A stretch of 64,000 bases of DNA from JABDLO01 sp035327565 (GCA_035327565.1 DAOLDB010000016.1:8530-72529); one strand, 5' to 3'; shown: positions 16,962 through 27,463, numbered from the stretch's first letter. Made by a program: numbers and translations. Notes: a model not told the origin generated them from the sequence alone.

Positions 16962-18182
16962 CTATTTCTTTTTCAACCCTCTTCTTTTCATTTCCTTTAA
17001 CACAAAATCAAGTTCTCTGCTCATTTCACCGGTCACTGAAGTATTCTCCTGCGCCCTTCGGATTAAATAGGGAATCACCTCTTTGACCGGACCATAAGGA
17101 ATGAGCTTGGATGCATTATATCCGGCCCGTGCCATATTAAAAGTAATAAAATCACTCATACCTAATAGCTGACTGAACCGTACATTCGGGTGATTTCGGG
17201 CAATATTCAATTTTTCCATCCATTGCGCCAAAAACCGGCTGCTGTCCATATTGTGGGTTGCGCAGCACACGGATATTTCGTCCAGGTGATGGATGCAATA
17301 TTTCAAAGCCGCATTATAATCCCGGTCTGTAGCTTCCTTGTCCTGGTGTATCGGGCTGGGAATTTTTAAATCTCCGGCTCTGAGGTTTTCCTTTTCTATA
17401 TAGGCGCCTCTTACCAATTTAGCCCCCAATACATACCCTTTCAATTTTGCTTTTTGATGATCATTCTTCAATTGCTCCAATTTATCATGCCTGTAGAGCT
17501 GGTAAGTATTGAAAATCAATGCCTTTTCGGTATTGTATTTTTCCATCAGCTGATCCACCATGTCATCAATGGCAACCTGGATCCAGCTTTCTTCTGCATC
17601 TACATAGATTTGGACATCATTTTGACTGGCTGTCTCACAAATCCTGTTCACTCTGCTCCACATTCGCTCACGTGCAGCTTCCTCCTCGGCACTCATTACT
17701 TCCTTGTTGTTCATTTTCTCTAAGACAGAGTCCAAGGCGAGGCCTGTAATTTTGATACTTACTACAGGTAAATTTTTATCCATGCCGGCAAATTGAATGG
17801 CTTTGATTACCTCTTCTACCACACGATCCAGTTCAGAGGGTGACGACTTGGCTTCAGCTCCGTAATCCAGAATACCACTGACATTGAAATGCCTCATATG
17901 TTCAATGATGCCTTTGCAATCCTCCAGGTTTTCTCCTCCACAAAAATGATAAAACATGGTTTTTTTTACGAAGGAAGCAAAAAAAGGCAGTCTGTATTTT
18001 ACAGCAAAAAGACCTAATCTGGAACCAAGATCAACTGTCCAGCCTTTTTGCATAACAGAAAATAACCAATAAATAAATTGAAGCTCCTTGTCGGTTCGGT
18101 TAGAAAATGCAATTTCTGTATTGTAAAAATCCGGCAAACCGGTCGATTCTTCCCGCTCTACATTTGATTCCATATTTCCCAT
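16962..18182 (-). CDS. proline dehydrogenase
   Basis: A 406-residue stand-alone FAD-dependent proline dehydrogenase that oxidises proline to pyrroline-5-carboxylate, passing electrons to the quinone pool. The barrel motifs are seen: IYVDAEESW, FNTYQLYRHDKL, GAKLVRGAYIEKE, CATHNMDSS, FSQLLGMSD, and the substrate-binding YLIRRAQEN near the C-terminus. The length fits the monofunctional form found in Bacteroidota; no P5C dehydrogenase domain is attached. Its start overlaps the 3' end of aroE by 25 bases, so the two are co-transcribed. Confidence 0.92.
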   Translation of the reverse strand: MGNMESNVEREESTGLPDFYNTEIAFSNRTDKELQFIYWLFSVMQKGWTVDLGSRLGLFAVKYRLPFFASFVKKTMFYHFCGGENLEDCKGIIEHMRHFNVSGILDYGAEAKSSPSELDRVVEEVIKAIQFAGMDKNLPVVSIKITGLALDSVLEKMNNKEVMSAEEEAARERMWSRVNRICETASQNDVQIYVDAEESWIQVAIDDMVDQLMEKYNTEKALIFNTYQLYRHDKLEQLKNDHQKAKLKGYVLGAKLVRGAYIEKENLRAGDLKIPSPIHQDKEATDRDYNAALKYCIHHLDEISVCCATHNMDSSRFLAQWMEKLNIARNHPNVRFSQLLGMSDFITFNMARAGYNASKLIPYGPVKEVIPYLIRRAQENTSVTGEMSRELDFVLKEMKRRGLKKK

Positions 18183-18886
18183 GATTTATTTGCCTGTAGT
18201 TTTAGCATATTCAGACCATTTGAAATCCTGGCCCCCCTCCTTTCTGAAAGCTGTAAAAATATTGTTTTTTCAGGATTGTATACAAGGTCAAAACAAAAAT
18301 GTTGATGGCCAATTCCGTTATAAGGAATGGGTGGAAAAGCTTCAATATCAGGATACATCCCCAGGGGGGTAGTATTAACAATCAGCCTATGATCACTGAT
18401 AAAGTCTGGATCCAACTCATCATATCTTATATAATTGTGTTGGCGTGAAATAATCCGGGTTTTGATCCCCAAATGATTCAAAACCCATATCACCGCTTTG
18501 GAAGAACCCCCACTGCCCAGGACCAGGGCAGAGTTGACGGGAGAGTTTTGGAGAAGTTGCATAACACTTTGCTCAAAACCATATGCATCAGTATTGTAAC
18601 CATATAACTTTCCTTCTTGAAATAATATGGTATTTACTGCCCCAATCGCTGCAGATACTTCATCCAGCTCATCCAGATAGGGCATGATGCTTTCTTTGTA
18701 GGGAATAGTGACATTTAACCCAGTCAATCCTATTTCCATCAATTCATTAAATTCCTGCAAGCTCTTTAAAGGGTAAGGCTTGTATTCAGCATTTCTGATC
18801 CCTTCCTTTTTAAATTTTTCTTTAAAATAGCCGGGAGAGAATGAATGACTGAGAGGATAACCGATTAATCCATATTTCTTCTTCAT
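18158..18886 (-). CDS. aroE: shikimate dehydrogenase
   Basis: A 242-residue NADPH-dependent enzyme reducing 3-dehydroshikimate to shikimate in aromatic amino acid synthesis. Motifs: GYPLSHSFSPGYF (shikimate binding), NVTIPYKE with the catalytic lysine, GAVNTI, NTDAYGFE with the catalytic aspartate, and LVLGSGGSSKAV for NADPH. It is somewhat short for the family but complete. It starts one base after the sugar transferase stop and overlaps proline dehydrogenase, forming a compact leftward operon. Confidence 0.93.
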   Translation of the reverse strand: MKKKYGLIGYPLSHSFSPGYFKEKFKKEGIRNAEYKPYPLKSLQEFNELMEIGLTGLNVTIPYKESIMPYLDELDEVSAAIGAVNTILFQEGKLYGYNTDAYGFEQSVMQLLQNSPVNSALVLGSGGSSKAVIWVLNHLGIKTRIISRQHNYIRYDELDPDFISDHRLIVNTTPLGMYPDIEAFPPIPYNGIGHQHFCFDLVYNPEKTIFLQLSERRGARISNGLNMLKLQANKSWEIWNQM

Positions 18887-18887
18887 G

Positions 18888-20420
18888 TTACTTGCCCTTA
18901 CCCTGTATTAATACCAGGAGAGTATAGAATAATATTTTGAAATCAAGAGAAAGCGACATATTCTCCAAATAGAGAATATCATATTTTAGCCTTTGGATCA
19001 TTTGATGCAGACTGGAAGCATAACCATATTTTACCTGTCCCCATGACGTAATGCCTGGACGAACTTTCAGTAAATGCCTGTAATGGGGTGCTTCTACAAC
19101 GATTTGATCAATGTAAAATTTCCTTTCAGGCCTGGGTCCCACCAATGACATTTCTCCTTTGATCACATTCCAGAATTGAGGAATTTCATCCAGACGCCAT
19201 TTTCTCATTGCCTTACCAAATGGTGTCACTCTGTCGTCCTCCTCTGAAGATAGCATGGGACCATTTTTTTCAGCATCATGTACCATAGATCTGAATTTAT
19301 AAATCATAAATGGTTTTCCATTCAATCCAATCCTCTCCTGTTTATATATTAAGGAGCCCGGAGAATCCATTTTAATGCGAATTATAATATAAATGATCAA
19401 CGGAAATAATATGATCAAACCAAACAATGATACAAAAACGTCAATACTCCTTTTGATTACCCGCTCCCACTTGGGCATATATTCCTGTTCTATTTCTATA
19501 AGGATGGCTCCATAAAGATGTGTCATTTTAACCTTTCCCAATAATATATCATACATATCCGGAATCACTTTAATCAAAACCTGACCTGAAAAATCAAAAA
19601 GTATATCCAGAATCGAATTCAATTTATAGTGTTCTGACGCTTCCACAGCAATGATCACTTCCTCAACATGATGCTCCTGAATGATTGAAGGTAATTCCTG
19701 ATATGTGCCTAATTCAGGTAATACTCCTTTCAATGCATAAGAAGACTTCCCATTACTAAGTGCGTAACCGATAAAGTTATGCCCCATACTATAAGGTCTG
19801 GCGATGATCTCTTCATATAATTCAAACCCCTTCTGATCACCACCGACAATGATAGTATTGTAACTGACTATCCCTGATTTCAGTTTTTTCTTCGCCCGGG
19901 TAAGAATAATCATTCTGATTATGGATGTGAAACCCAATTGAAAAAAGAAAAGAATTAAAAAGGCCCTGAAATAGCCGGCTTCAACGTAGAATGAATCATT
20001 CCTTAAGACGGAGAAGAACAAAATGATACATCCACTTAACGTGATCCAGAAAGTTCTTTTCAATGTGGACGCTCTTGAAAACCGGTATATATCTTTATAT
20101 TTATCAAATATTGAATACAACAAAACCCAAAAGAGGGGTATTAACAATAATCCGTAGAATAGTTTCAAATCATATATGATGTGACCCTCTGGATGGGTAT
20201 CAGACTCGATTCTTAACCTTACTGCATAAAATAATAACCAAGCAAAAACAAAAGAGAAATAATCCCCTGCTTTATACAGCAACAAATCCCTGTTTCTTCC
20301 CGGATTCACAAATACAATTCGATTATTTAGCAAGTAAGGTAAAAATTCTCTATTTACTTTGTATATGAAACCATCAATATCATTTATTACTACCCGCTTT
20401 GGAAATGGCTTCAATTTCAT
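18888..20420 (-). CDS. polyprenyl-phosphate sugar-1-phosphate transferase (WbaP/WcaJ type)
   Basis: A 510-residue membrane enzyme that moves a sugar phosphate from a nucleotide sugar to undecaprenyl phosphate, starting exopolysaccharide or surface glycan synthesis. N-terminal transmembrane helices (about 50-180), a nucleotide-binding-like domain (NTIIVGGDQKGFELYE; VEEVIIAVEA), one further helix near 330-350, then the catalytic sugar-transferase domain with YKFRSMVHDAE, WRLDEIPQFWNVIKGEMS and SLVGPRPE. All catalytic elements are intact. Its start overlaps the upstream oxidoreductase gene by 41 bases. Confidence 0.92.
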   Translation of the reverse strand: MKLKPFPKRVVINDIDGFIYKVNREFLPYLLNNRIVFVNPGRNRDLLLYKAGDYFSFVFAWLLFYAVRLRIESDTHPEGHIIYDLKLFYGLLLIPLFWVLLYSIFDKYKDIYRFSRASTLKRTFWITLSGCIILFFSVLRNDSFYVEAGYFRAFLILFFFQLGFTSIIRMIILTRAKKKLKSGIVSYNTIIVGGDQKGFELYEEIIARPYSMGHNFIGYALSNGKSSYALKGVLPELGTYQELPSIIQEHHVEEVIIAVEASEHYKLNSILDILFDFSGQVLIKVIPDMYDILLGKVKMTHLYGAILIEIEQEYMPKWERVIKRSIDVFVSLFGLIILFPLIIYIIIRIKMDSPGSLIYKQERIGLNGKPFMIYKFRSMVHDAEKNGPMLSSEEDDRVTPFGKAMRKWRLDEIPQFWNVIKGEMSLVGPRPERKFYIDQIVVEAPHYRHLLKVRPGITSWGQVKYGYASSLHQMIQRLKYDILYLENMSLSLDFKILFYTLLVLIQGKGK

Positions 20421-21369
20421 GAGCGAGTTCCAGTGCTTTTAAAGCCACTTCAAGAGAAACCTCAGGAATGCGCTTAAATACTATGTTGTCATAAAATTCA
20501 TTCAACTCCAGGAGGATTGAATTGGAATTACTTTCAGAGGCTACTTCCTCTATATGTACATATTTTTTATTCTCTCCTTTTTGGAAACTCCAGGGTCGAG
20601 CTTGCAATTCACTCTCTCCCATTTGATCAGTAAGGGTTATGATCTGCGATTTCTGTTTCAACAAATCAACAGTGATATATGAGTCTTTTTGAAAAATCCG
20701 CATTTTTCTCATTTCCTTTACACTGATCCTGCTTGCTGTAATATTGGCAACACACCCATTGTCAAATGTAAGCCTCGCATTACATATATCAATAGAGTCA
20801 TGGATTACATTGATCCCATTGGCCCTGATTTCCGCTACATTAGAATGAACTAAAAACAATATAAGATCAAGATCGTGTATCATGAGATCCAATACTACAG
20901 AGATATCATTAACACGAGAAGATAAAAAACTCAATCTATGCGCTTCAATAAAGCCCGGTTTAATCGCCCTGTCTTTTATCGCGACAAAAGCAGGGTTATA
21001 TCGTTCGACATGCCCAACCTGACCAATGACACCATTAATCTTTGCCATCTCCATGAGTTGCATAGCCTCAAAAGGATGTGAGCAGACCGGCTTTTCAATG
21101 AATACATGTTTTTGCATCAGAATGGCTCGCTTTGCTATATTAAAATGTTGGGAAGTGGGAGCAACAATATCAACCGCATCCACATCCTTTAATAGTTTGT
21201 TTTCATCCTGAACCCATGGTATTCCTGTCTCTTTTTCTACTTTTTTTGCATTGTTTATATCCGGATCGAAAAACCCCAATACTTCAAATGGAGTTTTTTT
21301 AAGACATGAAAGATGAATTTTTCCTAAATATCCTGCACCAAAAACAGCTAATTTAATCTTAGACTTCAA
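20380..21369 (-). CDS. Gfo/Idh/MocA-family oxidoreductase
   Basis: A 329-residue NAD(P)-dependent sugar oxidoreductase. The Rossmann motif GAGYLGKIHL lies at residues 11-20, and the signature EKPVCSHPFEA with the conserved lysine around residue 95, followed by GQVGHVERYNPAF and DLMIHDLDL. Its 3' end overlaps the sugar transferase gene, so it probably works in nucleotide-sugar or glycan synthesis, as WlbA-like members do, but the exact substrate is not readable. Confidence 0.88.
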   Translation of the reverse strand: MKSKIKLAVFGAGYLGKIHLSCLKKTPFEVLGFFDPDINNAKKVEKETGIPWVQDENKLLKDVDAVDIVAPTSQHFNIAKRAILMQKHVFIEKPVCSHPFEAMQLMEMAKINGVIGQVGHVERYNPAFVAIKDRAIKPGFIEAHRLSFLSSRVNDISVVLDLMIHDLDLILFLVHSNVAEIRANGINVIHDSIDICNARLTFDNGCVANITASRISVKEMRKMRIFQKDSYITVDLLKQKSQIITLTDQMGESELQARPWSFQKGENKKYVHIEEVASESNSNSILLELNEFYDNIVFKRIPEVSLEVALKALELAHEIEAISKAGSNK

Positions 21370-21407
21370 AGCGCTCTACTTTTTATTGATATATTCAGAA
21401 GCGAGTA

Positions 21408-21707
21408 TTACCTATTATTGATATACATGAAGCCAATAAAACAACATAAAACAAATACAGCCAAAGCCAGTCCCAAAGAAAAACGCATATGTTTTGAAAA
21501 TCCAAGGATCTCATGTTCTGACCCGGGATATAACGGTACTATTTCATTTTTAAGCTTTTGGGGCTTCAAAATATATGAAGCAGGAAATTCTACTTGTTTT
21601 TCTTTCAGTTTTTTATACAATTTTAGAATTTTAATCCTGAAATAAAAATTGACAAACAATAAAGAAATGAATAAACAAATTATGACAAGAAGTATCGAAC
21701 CAAACAT
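21408..21707 (-). CDS. small membrane protein, function unknown
   Basis: A 99-residue protein with a hydrophobic segment at each end (about residues 3-23 and 76-95) and a basic, lysine-rich linker between them. No family recognised. It lies 38 bases upstream of the Gfo/Idh gene on the same strand and may head that operon. Confidence 0.6.
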   Translation of the reverse strand: MFGSILLVIICLFISLLFVNFYFRIKILKLYKKLKEKQVEFPASYILKPQKLKNEIVPLYPGSEHEILGFSKHMRFSLGLALAVFVLCCFIGFMYINNR

Positions 21708-21763
21708 ATTTTTTATAGATTGAGGACAAAATTAAGCATATATCAAACAAATAATGAATATTT

Positions 21764-24334
21764 ATGAATAAGTACAACTTTCCATTGATAATATTCCTGC
21801 TGTTCTTCCAATTTTCAATAGCGCAGAAGAAAGAATTAAATTATTACCTTCCGGAAATTCCATACAATGCCCTTATCCCAACCCCTGAAAAAATATTAGG
21901 TTACCAGGTAGGCGAATGGCATGTTTCCCATGACCAGTTGGTCATGTATATGAAAACTCTGGCTGAAAAATCAGACAGAGTAACTATAACTGAATATGCC
22001 CGGACGCACGAAAACCGGCCACTTGTATATCTTACCATAACACATCCTGATAACCACAAAAAAATCAATCAAATCAAAAGTGATCACAAAGCGTTATCCG
22101 ATCCGCTAAAAAGTGACTCAATTGATATTGAAAAGATTCCGGTAGTAATTTATCAGGGTTATTCCATTCACGGCAATGAACCCAGTGGGTCGAATGCTGC
22201 TTTGCTCAACGCCTATTATCTGGCGGCAGGTCAACATAGCAGTGTGGAGGATAAGTTAAAAAACTCCATTATCCTGCTTGACCCCTGTTTTAATCCAGAC
22301 GGTCTTCATCGTTTCTCTACCTGGGTTAATATGCATAAGAACAAAACGCTTACTTCTGACCCCAATGACCGGGAATATCAGGAAGAATGGCCTCGCGGAA
22401 GAACCAATCATTATTGGTTTGATCTCAACCGTGACTGGTTGCTTTTGACACATCCTGAATCCCAGGGCCGTATTAAAGTGTTTCATGAATGGATGCCGGA
22501 AATTCTCACCGATCATCATGAAATGGGAACTAATTCAACATTTTTCTTCCAGCCCGGCGTTCCTTCCCGAACCAACCCAAATACACCGCAGAAAAACCAA
22601 ATCCTTACAGAAGAAATTGGAATGTTTCATGCCAAAGGTCTGGATTCCATAGGCTCTCTATATTATACCAAAGCAAGCTTTGATGATTTTTATTATGGTA
22701 AAGGTTCTACCTACCCGGATATTCATGGAGGTGTAGGTATACTTTTTGAACAAGCCAGCTCCAGAGGTCATCTTCAGGAAAGTGTAAATGGTTTGCTTGA
22801 ATTTGCTTTTACCATACGAAACCAAATGGTAACCTCTCTGACCACTCAGGAAGCCGGAATTCATCTGAAAAATGAGCTACTCGAATACAAGAGAAAATTT
22901 TATAAAGATGCCAGACGTGAATCACAGAATTTTGCTGAAAAAGCATATTTGATCAAAGACCTGGACCCTTCTAAATTGCATCGATTCGTAGAAATACTAC
23001 AGGCGCACCAGATACAAGTACATACGTTGGAAGAATCCATTCAAATCAACAATAAAACCTATGAACCAGAAAATTCTTTCATTGTACCTACAACACAAAA
23101 TCAATTCAAACTCATTAAAACCATATTTGAGAAAGTGACTGAATTTGAAGACAGCATCTTTTATGATGTTTCAGCCTGGACTATGCCTCTTGCTTTTAAT
23201 CTTCAATATGATGCTGTCAATGCTACTCAATTACGCAGAGTAAAGATGTCAGAATCTCCAGTAACTTTGCAAAAAAAATCAGGTAAGGTATTCAAAACAA
23301 CTCAACCTTATGGGTACATTTTTGAATGGAATGATTACTATGCTCCGGCAGCATTATACAAAATACAGGATGCAGGCATACGTACACGGGTATTACATGA
23401 AAAAATAATATTTGATTTGGAAGGGGCTACTAAAACTTTTGAGAGAGGAAGCATTATGATTCCTCTTCAGAATCAGGATAAGAATCACGATGAAATACTT
23501 GAGCTTCTGACCCAACTGGCAAATCGATATATCATTTCGTTTTACGGATTAAATACAGGATATGGCGACAATAATATGACACTGGGGCATCCTAATATTG
23601 ATAGGGTTGAAAAGCCAAGGGTAATGATGTTTACAGGAGGCAATGTGAGCAGTTATGATGCGGGAGAAATATGGCATTTACTCGATACCCGATATGAAAT
23701 CCCATTAACTAAAACCGATGTTCGTTACATCTCTCCACAATCTCTTCAACGGTATAACACGATCATAATGGCTCCCGGAAATTATAGATTTAGCGACAAT
23801 GTCAACCAGGCGGTTTCGGATTGGGTGCGCTCCGGCGGTACGTTGATCCTTATGGGGTCAGCTATACAATGGGCATCTGCACAAAATTTAGTTAAACTAA
23901 AAAGTAAGAGTATTCCTGATCAAAGTTTTCCGAACTATAGTTATGCCGAAGCAACTGATCAATTGGGTTCGAGGGTTTTAGGAGGCGCCATTTTCAATAC
24001 CGAAGCCGATCTGTCTCATCCATTAATGTACGGATACCCTCTTAATACTATTCCGGTATTCCGCAGAGGTACTGTTTTCTATGAACCCACAAAGAATCCC
24101 TATGCAAGTCCATTGAAATATTCCGCAAAACCCTTGCTCTCTGGATATCTGCCGCGGGGAATGGAAGAGGTGGCTGCTGAAACTCCTGCCATCAGTGTAC
24201 ATGGAGTTGGCAGTGGTAGAGTGATAGCCATCAACGACAATCCCAACCTACGGGGCTACTGGTGGGGAGGAAGCAAAATCATCGCCAATTCAATGTTTTT
24301 TGGTAATACTCTTAACAGACGGACATTGGAATAA
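21764..24334 (+). CDS. secreted M14-family zinc carboxypeptidase
   Basis: An 856-residue exported peptidase. The signal peptide ends FQFSIAQ (about residue 20). The M14 catalytic region covers residues 50-370: the zinc motif HGNEPSG, LLDPCFNPDGLHRF, a DLNRDW block, and the downstream TDHHEMG. The rest includes a glutamine-amidotransferase-like segment (RVMMFTGGNVSSYDAGEIWHLL; VRSGGTLILMGSA) seen in the large Bacteroidota M14 proteins. No T9SS sorting domain is visible at the C-terminus. Monocistronic, facing alaS. The 24335-24467 gap has no clear terminator. Confidence 0.88.
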   Translation: MNKYNFPLIIFLLFFQFSIAQKKELNYYLPEIPYNALIPTPEKILGYQVGEWHVSHDQLVMYMKTLAEKSDRVTITEYARTHENRPLVYLTITHPDNHKKINQIKSDHKALSDPLKSDSIDIEKIPVVIYQGYSIHGNEPSGSNAALLNAYYLAAGQHSSVEDKLKNSIILLDPCFNPDGLHRFSTWVNMHKNKTLTSDPNDREYQEEWPRGRTNHYWFDLNRDWLLLTHPESQGRIKVFHEWMPEILTDHHEMGTNSTFFFQPGVPSRTNPNTPQKNQILTEEIGMFHAKGLDSIGSLYYTKASFDDFYYGKGSTYPDIHGGVGILFEQASSRGHLQESVNGLLEFAFTIRNQMVTSLTTQEAGIHLKNELLEYKRKFYKDARRESQNFAEKAYLIKDLDPSKLHRFVEILQAHQIQVHTLEESIQINNKTYEPENSFIVPTTQNQFKLIKTIFEKVTEFEDSIFYDVSAWTMPLAFNLQYDAVNATQLRRVKMSESPVTLQKKSGKVFKTTQPYGYIFEWNDYYAPAALYKIQDAGIRTRVLHEKIIFDLEGATKTFERGSIMIPLQNQDKNHDEILELLTQLANRYIISFYGLNTGYGDNNMTLGHPNIDRVEKPRVMMFTGGNVSSYDAGEIWHLLDTRYEIPLTKTDVRYISPQSLQRYNTIIMAPGNYRFSDNVNQAVSDWVRSGGTLILMGSAIQWASAQNLVKLKSKSIPDQSFPNYSYAEATDQLGSRVLGGAIFNTEADLSHPLMYGYPLNTIPVFRRGTVFYEPTKNPYASPLKYSAKPLLSGYLPRGMEEVAAETPAISVHGVGSGRVIAINDNPNLRGYWWGGSKIIANSMFFGNTLNRRTLE

Positions 24335-24467
24335 TGAGGTCTCCTGATATTTTTTGAATAGTAGTGGCTCTAAAAGGAATTACTGAGGCTTAATTGCAAA
24401 TTAAAATGCTACAATTTCATTGATAGCACTTTAACATCAGGAAATATGCAAGTCGGATTATCAGTTT

Positions 24468-27098
24468 TTACAACAACTCATGCAATTTTTCAAATACCCG
24501 ATCCAGGCCGGAAGAGTCACTGCCCCCTGCAGTCGCAAAAAAGGCTTGTCCACCACCTCCACCTTTGATTTCTCTCGCCAATTCCTTGATCATTTTACCG
24601 GCATGCAATTGATGGGTGAGCCCCTGAGAAATATACAGCTGTAAAATGGGCTTTCCGTCTTCCTCCATACCAAAAAGTATGACTGCATTTTCCATTTCCT
24701 GTCCTAAATTAAATGCCAGAGTTTTCGCCGTTTTTGAATCCAATGCATCAACACGGGTAGCTATCACTTGAAAACCATTGTGCTGAATCGCTGAACTTTT
24801 TATTTTTTCCTTCATGGATTGCGCTTCCGTTTGTTTGTATTTTTCCAGCTCTTTTTTATAGACCTTATTTTCATATAAGATTTGTTCAATCACAGGAGTG
24901 GGAGACGGCAAAGGGGTTTTGACCAGGTCTTTGATCTTGTTGATTTCCATTTCGAATTCCAGTAGATATTCAATGGCTTTCATCCCTGAAATGGCTTCCA
25001 CTCTTCGCACCCCTGCGGCTATAGCACTCTCAGATATTATTTTAAACAAACCGATTTTTCCCGTTGACTCTACATGACACCCTCCGCATAGTTCTACCGA
25101 AAACAAAGGATCAAAGGTGATCATTCTTACTTCTTCTCCATATTTTTCTCCGAATAGCATCATCGCTCCGGATTTTCTGGCTTCCTCAATAGGAATGTTC
25201 CGATCCTCTTTTCTGATTATGTTTTCCATAATCTTTTCATTAACCAACTTTTCTACTTTTCTGATTTCATCATGACTCATCTTTTGAAAATGAGAAAAGT
25301 CAAAACGTAAATAATCGTCTTTTACCAAAGATCCTCTTTGTTGCACATGATTTCCAAGAACTTGTCTTAAGGCTGCATGCATGAGATGTGTAGCAGTATG
25401 GTTGGCTTCCGTTCTCTTTCTTTTCACATCATCCACTTTTCCTTTCAAAGGAATTTCAGGATGGGTAGGTAGTTTATCCACAATATGGATGATCAGCTCA
25501 TTTTCCCTTACAGTATCCAGTACATGAAGTACTTCTTCATCTGAATATAAAACACCTGTGTCACCCACCTGACCTCCACCTTCCGGATAAAAAGGCGTTT
25601 TATTTATCACCAGTTGAAATATATTCCTGCCCTTTTCTTTCAGGGTCCTGTACCGCAATATGAATGCATCTTCCACTTCCATCTCGTCATAACCTGAATA
25701 TTCAATAGTCATAGCCGGTTGAATCACTATCCAGTCTCCGGTTTCTCTTCGTGAATCCGCCCTTGAGCGTTCTTTCTGAATATTCAATGCAGCCCTAAAG
25801 CCGTCTTCATCAATCCTCCAGCCTCTTTCCGAAGCAATTAACCGGGTCAGGTCTATCGGAAAACCATATGTATCGTATAGTTCAAACACCCATTCTCCTT
25901 CTAATAAATTGTTATGTACTTGTATCTGTTCCAATCGCTTTAAACCATCCTCCAAAGTTCGCAGAAAACTCTTCTCCTCTTCCAGAATTACTTTTTGTAC
26001 AAAATTCTGCTGGGCCTTGATCTCAGGAAACACATCTCCCAACTGACCTGCTATTAGGGGTACCATTTTATTAAGGAAAGGCGCATTTTGACCTAAAAAT
26101 GAATACCCATAGCGTACCGCTCTTCTTAAAATTCTACGAATCACATAACCGGCTCCTATATTTGAGGGTAATTCTCCATCCGCAATCGTAAAACTTACAG
26201 CTCTCAAATGATCGGCAATGACACGCATAGATATATCCGTCATTGCATTATCCTGATAGGAATAAGTGTATTGAATACCGGTTAGTTTCTCAATATATTG
26301 AATAAACGGAGAGAAAATGTCTGTGTCATAACTGGAAATCTTTCCCTGGAGAGCCATAGTTAGACGTTCAAACCCCATACCAGTGTCCACATGCTTTTCA
26401 GGTAAAGTTTCCAATAAGCCGTTTGCTTTACGATTGTATTGAATAAATACCAAATTCCAGATTTCTATGACTTCGGGATGATCCTGATTCACAAGCAACC
26501 GGCCGGGGATTTTCGCACGGTCAGTCTCCGATCTCAAATCTATATGTATCTCAGAACAGGGGCCACAGGGTCCAGTATCCCCCATCTCCCAGAAATTATC
26601 TTTTTTATCAAAAAACAACACCTTGTCTTCTGCAACAAATTGCTTCCAAATGAAAGCTGCTTCATCATCAGGCTCCAGATTCTCTTCTTTATTTCCTTGA
26701 AAAACAGTAACAAACAATCTTTCAGGATCCAGACCATAACAATCTGTAAGCAATTCCCAGGCCCATTCAATGGCTTCCTTTTTAAAATAATCACCAAAAG
26801 ACCAATTGCCTAACATTTCAAACATGGTATGGTGATAAGAATCCCGACCCACCTCCTCCAAATCATTGTGCTTCCCAGATACTCTGAGGCACTTCTGTGT
26901 ATCAGCAATACGCTTCCAATCCGGAGCTTTTGTACCCAAAAAATAATCCTTAAATTGATTCATCCCTGCATTGGTAAACATCAATGTGGGATCATTTTTT
27001 ATAACTATAGGAGCGGAAGGAACAATTTTATGATTCTTTTCCTGGAAAAAGTCAAAAAACTTTTGCCTGATTTCACTGGATGTCATGGTTTTCTTCAC
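24468..27098 (-). CDS. alaS: alanyl-tRNA synthetase
   Basis: An 876-residue class II synthetase that charges tRNA-Ala. Class II motifs are at the N-terminus (RQKFFDFFQEKNHKIVPSAP; PTLMFTNAGMNQFKDYFLG). The editing domain has the zinc-binding HTATHLMHAALR and CGGCHVESTGKIG. A coiled coil and the C-Ala domain with GGGGGGQAFFATAGG end the protein. Full length, no anomalies. The start at 27098 or at the ATG four codons later are both possible. Confidence 0.97.
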   Translation of the reverse strand: MKKTMTSSEIRQKFFDFFQEKNHKIVPSAPIVIKNDPTLMFTNAGMNQFKDYFLGTKAPDWKRIADTQKCLRVSGKHNDLEEVGRDSYHHTMFEMLGNWSFGDYFKKEAIEWAWELLTDCYGLDPERLFVTVFQGNKEENLEPDDEAAFIWKQFVAEDKVLFFDKKDNFWEMGDTGPCGPCSEIHIDLRSETDRAKIPGRLLVNQDHPEVIEIWNLVFIQYNRKANGLLETLPEKHVDTGMGFERLTMALQGKISSYDTDIFSPFIQYIEKLTGIQYTYSYQDNAMTDISMRVIADHLRAVSFTIADGELPSNIGAGYVIRRILRRAVRYGYSFLGQNAPFLNKMVPLIAGQLGDVFPEIKAQQNFVQKVILEEEKSFLRTLEDGLKRLEQIQVHNNLLEGEWVFELYDTYGFPIDLTRLIASERGWRIDEDGFRAALNIQKERSRADSRRETGDWIVIQPAMTIEYSGYDEMEVEDAFILRYRTLKEKGRNIFQLVINKTPFYPEGGGQVGDTGVLYSDEEVLHVLDTVRENELIIHIVDKLPTHPEIPLKGKVDDVKRKRTEANHTATHLMHAALRQVLGNHVQQRGSLVKDDYLRFDFSHFQKMSHDEIRKVEKLVNEKIMENIIRKEDRNIPIEEARKSGAMMLFGEKYGEEVRMITFDPLFSVELCGGCHVESTGKIGLFKIISESAIAAGVRRVEAISGMKAIEYLLEFEMEINKIKDLVKTPLPSPTPVIEQILYENKVYKKELEKYKQTEAQSMKEKIKSSAIQHNGFQVIATRVDALDSKTAKTLAFNLGQEMENAVILFGMEEDGKPILQLYISQGLTHQLHAGKMIKELAREIKGGGGGQAFFATAGGSDSSGLDRVFEKLHELL

Positions 27099-27357
27099 TA
27101 AAACAACTGTTTTACCGGTTTAAGATTCTATTTCTTTCATTTTATTCAACAAAATTCACATCTCTTTAGGAAAAGTCCAAAGTTTAGAAAACGAATTATT
27201 TCAAGATAATCAAAACAAAGAATTTAAATATTTAACTTCTTAATTATCATCATTTTATAGAAAAACATGTTATGAGTGATGATTGCTACTGATTATGAAT
27301 AATCTATACATTAAAAATATTTAAATTCAAATTATTTAAAAATGTTGGATTCAAAAT

Positions 27358-27388
27358 TTTGCCAAATGAAATCTACAATCTATATTTG
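27358..27388 (+). promoter_or_regulatory. Bacteroidota-type promoter for the M23 peptidase gene
   Basis: TTTG at 27358-27361, exactly 19 bases, then TATATTTG at 27381-27388: a perfect match to the TTTG-N19-TAnnTTTG housekeeping promoter. It reads rightward and would give a leader of about 140 bases. No equally good match was seen for alaS in the 27099-27532 gap. Confidence 0.6.
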
Positions 27389-27430
27389 GTATCTATATCC
27401 CGTGGACATGTGCAATACGGTCGCAAAAGT

Positions 27431-27463
27431 AGTTAATTTCTAATGATAAATTTGAAATTAACT
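27431..27463. promoter_or_regulatory. 10-base inverted repeat in the M23 leader
   Basis: AGTTAATTTC (27431-27440) and GAAATTAACT (27454-27463) form a perfect dyad with a 13-base spacer, between the promoter and the M23 start. It could be an operator or an RNA hairpin; it has no T-tract and so is not a typical terminator. Confidence 0.4.

Noticed and set aside
26439..26813. Open frame of 124 codons antisense to alaS
   Set aside because: A shadow of a strongly conserved alaS region.
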